From positions 1-62,803 of the forward strand of contig JAGTJM010000115.1 of assembly GCA_020747015.1 (NCBI GenBank): a DNA stretch of 62,803 nt. Direction: 5' to 3'. Each line of letters starts with the position of its first letter. Position 1 is the stretch's first letter. Below the pieces are notes generated by a model. That model saw nothing but the letters and a program-made list of their open reading frames with translations. It did no database searches and was not told where the DNA came from. The translations under genes and the position numbers were made by a program. Shown in pieces: positions 55,740 to 62,803 of this stretch. Source of the stretch: Pyrenochaeta sp. MPI-SDFR-AT-0127. Lineage: Eukaryota; Ascomycota; Dothideomycetes; Pleosporales; Cucurbitariaceae.

Positions 55740-58700
55740 CTTATAGCCCTATTTATCCTTTTCTAGAATACTTTTAATATATTTTTAGAGATATTAGCTA
55801 CTACCTCCTAAGTATTCTTACTATTAGGGTAATTTCTCTATTTAATAAGATATTCCTACTTAGGGTGGCCGATGGGTAGGGGTTGGGTTACCCGCGGGTT
55901 ACCTCTTATTTTAGCTATAACTTTCCTAAATTATAACGTAATTTAATAATTTTTAGCTTATTTTATAGATCTAATCTATATCTATAACTTTTATATATAA
56001 AATTTCTTTTTAAAAAAATAATTACGTAAGTTATTAAGGTTTTAAAGCGTGGGTACTGGTGGCCTAATTAGATGGGTATCGAAAAATGGGTATTGAAATA
56101 ACTGACGTAATAAAAGATATATTACGTAATTAAAATTCTAGATTTATAGATCTAGCTAATAGCTATAAAATAAACTAAAATTTATCTAATTTGGACTAGT
56201 ATTGATAGAGGAATAAATAAAAGAAAGATTAGGGGGTATACCCACCCAACCAGCCTATTCCTACTAGCCTATTTTATTACGCCTTCTTTTAACTATCTTC
56301 TCTATCTTATAGATATTATCTCTATTTTTTTAAAGAGTATCTACTAGGGGATCCTTAGGGTATTATAATAGTCCCCTTTTCTTATAAGGATCTAGTAGTA
56401 AGGCGTAGAATACTAGGTAAATCCCTTTTAGGCTAGGATAGTCTACTTTATACGTAGAAGGGCTAATTTAGGCTATTATTATTCTAGGCCCTAAGTATTT
56501 CTAATTAAGCTTCTTCTTTAGTCTTAAAGACTTAATATTCTTATTAGAGACTAGTACTTTATCTCTAATTTTAAAATTAACTAGTAGTCTCTTTTTATTA
56601 GCGTACCTCTTCTAGTATTTATTAGTAGTTTCTATTTCTTTCTAGTATTTCTTTTAGATATTTAGGATATAAGCTATAATACTCTATCTAAGGGGTGATT
56701 CCCCCCCTTCTTAGGATAATTTAGGCTATTCTAGCCTAATAGGGTCTATACTATAGTTTATATAGAAAGAAGTATCCTTTATAGTAGAATATATACTATT
56801 ATTATAGGTAAATTCTCTAACTAATAGCTATATAGTCTAATTATCCTATTTAAGGTTATAGTAGTACTAAAGGTACTATTCTAGGGTCTAATTCTACCTT
56901 TTAGTCTAACTATTAGTTTAAGGATAGTAAGTAGATATTAATACCCTCTTAGGGTTAAGATAGTAGTTAAACGTCTTCTAGTACTTAGAACTTATTAAAG
57001 GCCCCTATCTAAGATAATTATATATAGTGCCCTATAAAGTCTTATAACTTCGTGTAACTAGGCCTAGGCTAGGTCTTTTCTATCCTAATTACCCTCGCAG
57101 GGACGTAATAGGCTATTTTAGTTAATTTATCTATAATAACTAGTATTAAGTTATAAACTTAGCCTTAGAACCTACTTAGAGGTAATTCTATAATAAAGTC
57201 TATTATAACTACTTCCTATACTCTACTTAGAGCTAGAAGCGGGCTTAATAGTCTATAAGGCTTATACTTAGTAGTAACTAACTTTCTATAGTGTAGATAG
57301 TTATTATAATAGACTAAGACGTCTTTTAATATTCCTAGCTAGGTATATTATCGCGATAGCTTTTTAAGCGTCCTTCTTATACTAAAGTAGCCTACTATTA
57401 GGTTATTATAATACTCTACTAGTACTTTCTCCTTTTCTTAGTCTATTTTTAGGAGTCTTAGGTAAGAATAGGCTGTTATAGCCTTATCTAACCCTTTTTA
57501 TCCTAATTCTCCTTTAGTTTCCTCTAAAGTAGATATATCTAGGTCTTCTACTTCGCTTAGGCTTTCCCTATTCTATCTTTACTAATTTAGGGTATCTTTA
57601 GCCTTTTAAAACTCCTTAAGAGCCTTTTTAAGGTCTATTCCCTTAGCTTTAGAGTAGGTAACTACTACTAATAGAAGATAGGCCTCTTTAGGCTTTCTTA
57701 TTAGTATCTTCTATATAGGCTCTATAAACGCCTAATTATACTTTAGGGCTAGATCCTAAAGCTTTTCTATATAATCTAGTTATCTTAATAGGCTATCTAT
57801 AGGATTTATTACCCCTAGCTAGTACTATATAGTAAAGTTAAACTTAGTTAGGGCTAAGTAGGACCTTACTTATTAGTAATTTAGGGCTTTTATCTCTATA
57901 AACTACTTTAGGTTTATATAGTTAGTCTATAGTTTAAATAGGGTACTAACTAGGTAATAGCGCTAATATACTAGACTTTTAATAATAGCTAGGAGTTCCT
58001 AGTTATATATCTTATAATTATACTCTACTTAGATTAATTTATGAGAATAGAAGTCTACTAGCCTCTATTTACCCTTTTTACCCTCTTCTAGCTAAAATTA
58101 GGATAATATACCTATAATCGCGCTACTAGAGGTATCTACCTCTACTTTAGTCTTTCTATTTCTTTTAAAATAAGCTAAAACTAAAGATTCTAGGAATATA
58201 GCTTTTAGCTTCTTAAAAGCCTATTTAGCCTTAATTCCTATATCTAGGCGTTAGCTCTTCTTCTACCTCTAGGAGGGTCCTCCTTTAGCTATATTTAGCC
58301 CCTTTTAGGTTAGAATAGTTAAAGGTAGGGTAATCTAGGAGAAGTTTATAATAAATTATTAGTAATAGTTTATAAAACTAAGAAATACCTAAATATCCCT
58401 AATAGTCTTTGGTAATAGCTATTTAGTAACTATTTTAGCCTAATCTCTATTAATAGATACGCCTTTAGGCGAGATAATATAACCTAGGAATTCTATGCGA
58501 CTAGTATACTATTTATACTTTAAAAGTTTAAGATAAAGCTTAAACTTACGTAATCTTATAAGAATCTCCTTAATATCTCTTATATAGTCCTCTTTTATCT
58601 TAGAGTAGATAAGGATATTATCTAAATAGATAATATAGGTAGTATTAACTAATCCTACTAGAGCTTATTAATATAGGCTTAAAACTATATAGGCGTATTA

Positions 58701-59900
58701 GTTAAACTAAAAGGTACTATAGTATATTTAAAATAGCTGTATCTAGTCTAAAATACTATCTTCTACTTATCTCCCTCCCTAATTCTAATCCTATAATAGG
58801 CGTCCCTAATATCTAGCTTAGTATACTACTTAGCTAATACTAGACGCTTAAGGGACTTAGTAATAAGAGGTAGTAGGTAATAATTTTTAATAGTTATCTT
58901 ATTTAACGTCTAGTAGTCTATATAAAGGTATAGACTACTATCCTTCTTCTTTATAAAGAGGATAGGAGCCCTAGCTAGGGACTTTAAACGCTTAATCTAA
59001 CCTTTTACTAATAAATCTTAGATATACTTCTATAATACCTATAATTCTGCCGCTAATAGGTTATATAAGGGTTACTAAGGGGACTCGCGCCTTCTTCTAA
59101 ATTAATCGCTAGATCCTAAGGTCTATAGTCTATAAGAGTACTTATATCCCTTTAGACCCTAATTCTACGAATTTAGAGTATTCTTTAGGTATTTAGCCTA
59201 TTTTAGGCTAATCTAGCTTAGACTAACTAATAGTACTTACTATAAGCGTATAAATATCTATTTATACGCTCTAAAGGGTATTCTTAAACTCTTTAGTATC
59301 TTTAATTACTACTTACCTAAATACTTCTATATCTTTCTACTTAACGCCTTAAAAGAGTATCCTACGCCGCGTGTAGTTTAGTTTTAGGTTAACCTAGTTA
59401 ATCTAAGGTAAACCTAGGTATATCTTAAACCTTTTAACATTTATAATAATAAATAGTATTAATTCTACCTTTTTCGCCCTCTTAAGTCTATTATAGCTAC
59501 TTCTACCTTAGAAGTACTATAAATAGTTAAGTCTTTACTACTAACGCTCCTAGCTAAGAGGCCTAGTATAGACGTTATAGTAAGGCCCTATTCTTTTACT
59601 AGTATAGCTAATAATAGGTTAAGCTAAGAACCCCTATTAATAAGGGCCTTAATTTACTCTAAGGTACTAATAGCTGTAGCTATAATTAATAACCTTACCT
59701 AAGGTAGGAAAACTACCTTATATAAGGTCCCTCTACTAGGGTTCTCCCTTAAGAGCTTAGTATAGGCTATAAGATAAGGGCCTAACCCTTATAGCCCTAA
59801 CCTTTTCCTAGCTTTATACTAGAAGGCTCCTTTTTTACTATAGAAAGTTTAGGATAGTTTAGTTAAATATATCCCTTCTTATTATAGCTAAAATAGACTA
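55740..59900 (-). pseudogene. Decayed gag-pol (RT, integrase, chromodomain)
   Basis: Readable on the minus strand: VVYFSYNKKGYI, a CCHC knuckle whose two Cys and one His are now Tyr; APILFIKKKDSSLYLYIDY-stop-TLNKITIKN for RT motifs 1-2; TYIIYLDNILIYSK, where the YLDD active site has become YLDN (58641-58600); VVIIDFIIELPLSRF with the first integrase Asp, followed by YNLILVIIDKLTKIAYYVPA (57211-57091); KTFNYYLNPKRVLIS and FTYNNSIYSTIKD for the rest of the integrase core (about 56990-56760); and EYLIK-stop-RNYPNSKNT-stop-E, the chromodomain Trp residues turned into stops. The changes fit CpA to TpA on both strands. Entirely inactive. Confidence 0.85.
55861..56257 (-). mobile_element. hAT MITE, copy 3, inserted in the chromodomain
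   Basis: 397 bp in inverted orientation (TAGGGTGGCC first, ending CCAGCCTA), with a perfect TTCCTACT duplication (55853-55860, 56258-56265). The chromovirus reading frame continues across the site when the MITE and one duplication are skipped. It shares RIP-type substitutions with copy 2 and has one G fewer in the CCCGCGGG stretch. Confidence 0.92.
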
Positions 59901-60060
59901 CTTCTATCTCTTTTATAGTAGGCTTTAGTTAAAAGGCCTTTCTTAGCTCCTTCTACCTATATCTACTATATTTAAACCTCTTTTAGGGCTTTCTATCCCT
60001 ATCTAACCTAGATAAAGTTTTTCTATCTAGTCTCTTACCTTAATAGGCTATAGTGTAGGA

Positions 60061-60470
60061 GTGCGCTAAGCTTAGAGAAAGATTAGTAGATAAGATTAAT
60101 CTCTAGCTAAGAAAGCTAAGTTACGAAGTCTAGACTATATACTCTTAGATTAGAGAATACTTAATCTAATCTATCTTTTTAATTAGTATATCTTCTATAC
60201 TCCTATTCTACGTAATTAGTTAGATTACTCTTCTACTTCTACTTATAAGAGAGATCTTCCTCTATAATATACCTCCTAGATTAGCTCTCCTTAGAGCAAT
60301 AATCTATAGTAGAGCGGGAATTTCTATTTCTAATCTTATTCTTTAGATCTACGTAATCCTACTTTATCCTTAGTCTAGGCCTTATCTTTTAAGAGTTAGA
60401 TTATAATTCTTAAGTAATTTTCTAGTAATTATCTATATCTATTTACTTAATTACGTAATCTTTATTCTAA
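60061..60470. other. RIP-mutated DNA, unrecognised
   Basis: Composition changes little from the chromovirus, but gag cannot be followed beyond about 60060. No gene is seen; an element junction is likely here. Confidence 0.35.
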
Positions 60471-60780
60471 TCTAATAATATTAAGGTAAAGGTAAGTATA
60501 TAGCTTATTTAAAAATTTTAATCTTTAAAAGTAAAGTAGCTCTATTTAATCTAGCGTAAATTATAATATTATTATTTAATCTAATTAATAAGGTAAGAGC
60601 AGCTCTATATAATCTAATTAATAAGGTAAGGGCAGCTCTTATTTTAATCTTACGAAGGTAAAGGCGGCTCTATATAATCTAGCGCCCTTTAGTAAGTATA
60701 TAAACCTACCCTTCTATACTCTTCCTCCTTCTTTCCTTAACTTTAATCTATATTAATTATAGTACGTAATCTTTAAGCTT
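60471..60780 (+). repeat. Short tandem repeats and promoter-like segment, possible LTR
   Basis: Units of AAGGTAAGAGCAGCTCTATA followed by TAATCTAATTAAT recur three to four times (about 60520-60690), with variants AAAGTAGCTCTATTTAATCTAG and AAAGGCGGCTCTATATAATC. TATATAAACCTACCC at about 60699 resembles a TATA box, followed by a C/T-rich leader. The whole could be the U3-R part of an LTR oriented to the right. Confidence 0.45.
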
Positions 60781-62803
60781 TTCTTCCTTTTTCTATATAC
60801 TAACTTATAATTAGAATAGTCCTAAACTCTCTATTAATAAGTGCGCTACTTAGATATAAGCTTATAAAGCTATAATCTACTTTAAGCTTCCTAAGCCTAA
60901 TTATACTACTTAGCTTTATATATTTTATTCTAAAACCTTATCTATTAATAAGCTCTAGTCTAAGGATAAGCCTCCTTATTACTCTACTTACTTATACTTA
61001 AACTAATCCTAATCCTGCGACTCCTTAGAAGTCGCTCTACTCTAGTTATGTATCTACGGCTCCTAAGACGCCTATAACTATAATAAAGAAGGATATAAAG
61101 GCTAGAGCTAAGTAATCTATAAGCTGCGTACCTTATATAAAAGCTTTTCTACGTAGCACTTATAATAGGATCTACTTTAATCGTGTAGATAGTAAGAGTA
61201 AGTACTATACGCGCTGTATCTCTTACGTTTATAAGAAGATTAGGTAACTTTATTTTATAATTATTATCTATCTATTTCTTACTAAATTATAGTCCTTACT
61301 ATAAGTACTAGGTTATAAACTTTATTTATAGCTCTAATAATCTTAAGGTAAGTAATCTTAATCCTTAAGAAGGGCTTTTACTAATCTTAGATTCTAGGTA
61401 AGTAAATAGTCTAAGGAGAAGAAGTACTTACTTAGTACTCTCTCTACTATTAAGCTAGTTTTACCTCCTACTTATAAGCTAGATATCTTTAAGTAGATTA
61501 ATTTAGTAGCTCTTTAACCTAATTTTAGGGCTTAGGCTAGTCTTATAGAAGTCTTTAATTAGTAAAATATACCTTTATTCTCCTAGATATAGGCTACTTT
61601 TAGTAATTCTACTTAGAGCTTTCCTATATAGTCTAGTTCTTAGCCTATTACTCTTCTAATAGGCTCTTTATCTTCTTCTTAGCCTATTACTTAGTCTATT
61701 CCTAAGCCTACTACTCCTATTATTATACCTATTCTAGCTATTACTACTCCTATTCTAGTTATTACTACTCCTATTCTAGCTTCTTCTCCTTAAAAAGTTC
61801 TATATTAGAGTATTAGTTATAGTAAGGATAAGTTAGAGGATTAGAAATAGAGGGTAATAGATAAGATTAGGCAGCTTTATAAGCTTATACTTAAGATTAA
61901 GGAGCTTATTATAGATAATTATTAATCTAGTACTTTCTTTATCTATTTCTTATTAAGGTTTTATTCTTCTTTAGATTATACTAAGAATTAGCCTATACTT
62001 AGCTTAGAAAAGGTTCTTTTAATATATATAGCTTCTAATTATAAAATTAATATTCCTTAACTACTTCTTTTACTTAGGCTCTACTATAATTAAGTTCCTA
62101 GTATCTTATATATTAAGAAGCTACTTAAATTAATTAAACTATTACTTTATAAGCGCTTTTATTAGTCTATTAGCTAGTATTTCGCTTATTTTAAGATATT
62201 TAATATTAAATAATCCTTTAGTATACTCTTATTTAAGCTATATATTCTAATATCTATATAGCGTAGTCTATAGTAATCTACTTATTCTTAGTAACTATAA
62301 GTCCTAATCGTTTATTAATTATTATACTAAATTATCTAAAGCTTACCTAGATTAAGAGTAATCTCTTTAAAGAAGCGCTAAAGGGCTATTCCTTCCTTTA
62401 TAATATACTATTAAAAGGGCTTTAGGTCCTTAGTAGAGTAGCTATAAATATAAAGTAGCTAGTATTACTAAGGAGTCCTTTCTTAGTAGCTTCTAGATTA
62501 GAGTAAGTAGAGATAGATAAGAGATTAAAGTTATTCTAAGTATTAAATAGTAGTATTTAAAATAACTTAAGGTTAATTATAATATACTATAAGAGTATAT
62601 TAATTCTTATCTATATATATAATATACTTATTACGCTTATAGCGTATATAGTAAGCGCTTATCGCACTCGTCGCATGTATAGTAGCGCTCGTCCTTAGCC
62701 TAGTAAGTAGTTACGTGCCTAGAGCCTTATCTCGTGTTAGTATCTATAGCGGTATCTATAGTTAGTCTAAGGCGCTCCCCTTGGGTATGTCCTTACTCCT
62801 AAA
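60781..62803. other. RIP-mutated DNA to the window end
   Basis: The plus strand has readable patches, for example SCVPYIKAFL at about 61120-61150 and SKSKYYTRCIS at about 61190-61225, spaced like a small Cys-rich motif. A short TATTACTACTCCTATTCTAG-type tandem lies at about 61735-61785. I recognise no gene or complete element. Confidence 0.35.

Larger units (their letters stand above)
55740..60060 (-). mobile_element. Ty3/gypsy chromovirus, RIP-mutated, with a MITE inserted
   Basis: A minus-strand retrotransposon with domains in the order gag zinc knuckle (59898-59864), reverse transcriptase (about 58992-58400), RNase H region, integrase (about 57470-56750) and chromodomain (about 56290-55740, interrupted by MITE copy 3). 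This order and the terminal chromodomain define a chromovirus. All domains carry RIP-type stops. The gag N-terminal part is missing beyond about 60060, and LTRs are not recognised. Confidence 0.85.

Noticed and set aside
1..62803. CRISPR arrays, bacterial operons or ribosome-binding sites
   Set aside because: Introns, RIP and fungal protein families show a eukaryotic nuclear sequence, and no regularly spaced repeat-spacer array was seen.

Overview
The window looks like nuclear DNA of a filamentous ascomycete (Pezizomycotina, probably Dothideomycetes; no finer call is possible). The evidence is short 45-75 nt introns with CTAAC-type branch sites, fungal-only families (FunK1-type kinase, Pth11/rhodopsin-like membrane protein, Fot1/pogo elements, EST1-like and PD-(D/E)XK-like gene relics), and very strong repeat-induced point mutation (RIP). 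In the AT-rich parts the dinucleotides CA and TG are almost gone and TA replaces them; I find neither CA nor TG in bases 1-910.

Layout. 1-9786 is AT-rich and RIP-mutated: a Ty3/gypsy relic (1-2339), a 6-kb element with hAT-type ends (2340-8305) holding a decayed hAT transposase, an unknown decayed gene and a decayed intron-containing histone H3 gene, then a 398-bp hAT MITE (8616-9013). 9787-35930 has ordinary base composition and is a mosaic of elements and a few genes: three Fot1/pogo elements with TA target duplications (16872-18975 frameshifted, 20726-23367 intact, 26223-28291 lightly RIP-mutated), a hAT relic (28294-30424), two solo-LTR families, Tc1-like fragments, a PIF1-like helicase relic, a rhodopsin/Pth11-like gene (14908-16310), a candidate small secreted cysteine-rich protein (30736-31132), a seven-helix membrane protein (33139-33981) and an EST1-like fragment. 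35930-62803 is again RIP-mutated: a hAT element with CGATAT-repeat ends (38161-40817), a FunK1 kinase relic (about 45480-47600), two more copies of the hAT MITE (52651-53048, 55861-56257) and a Ty3/gypsy chromovirus (about 60050-55740, minus strand), one MITE lying inside its chromodomain.

How the parts relate. Nesting gives relative ages: retroelements were RIP-saturated, MITEs with perfect 8-bp target duplications then landed in them, and solo LTRs interrupted a pogo and a hAT transposase gene. The intact pogo element with 97-bp perfect inverted repeats is the youngest-looking insertion. The most unusual structure is the 2340-8305 element, which resembles the MITE at both ends and carries an intron-containing histone H3-like gene. 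Few genes look functional: the pogo transposase at 20886-23216, the membrane protein at 33139-33981, the secreted-protein candidate and perhaps the rhodopsin-like gene. All exon calls are by eye.
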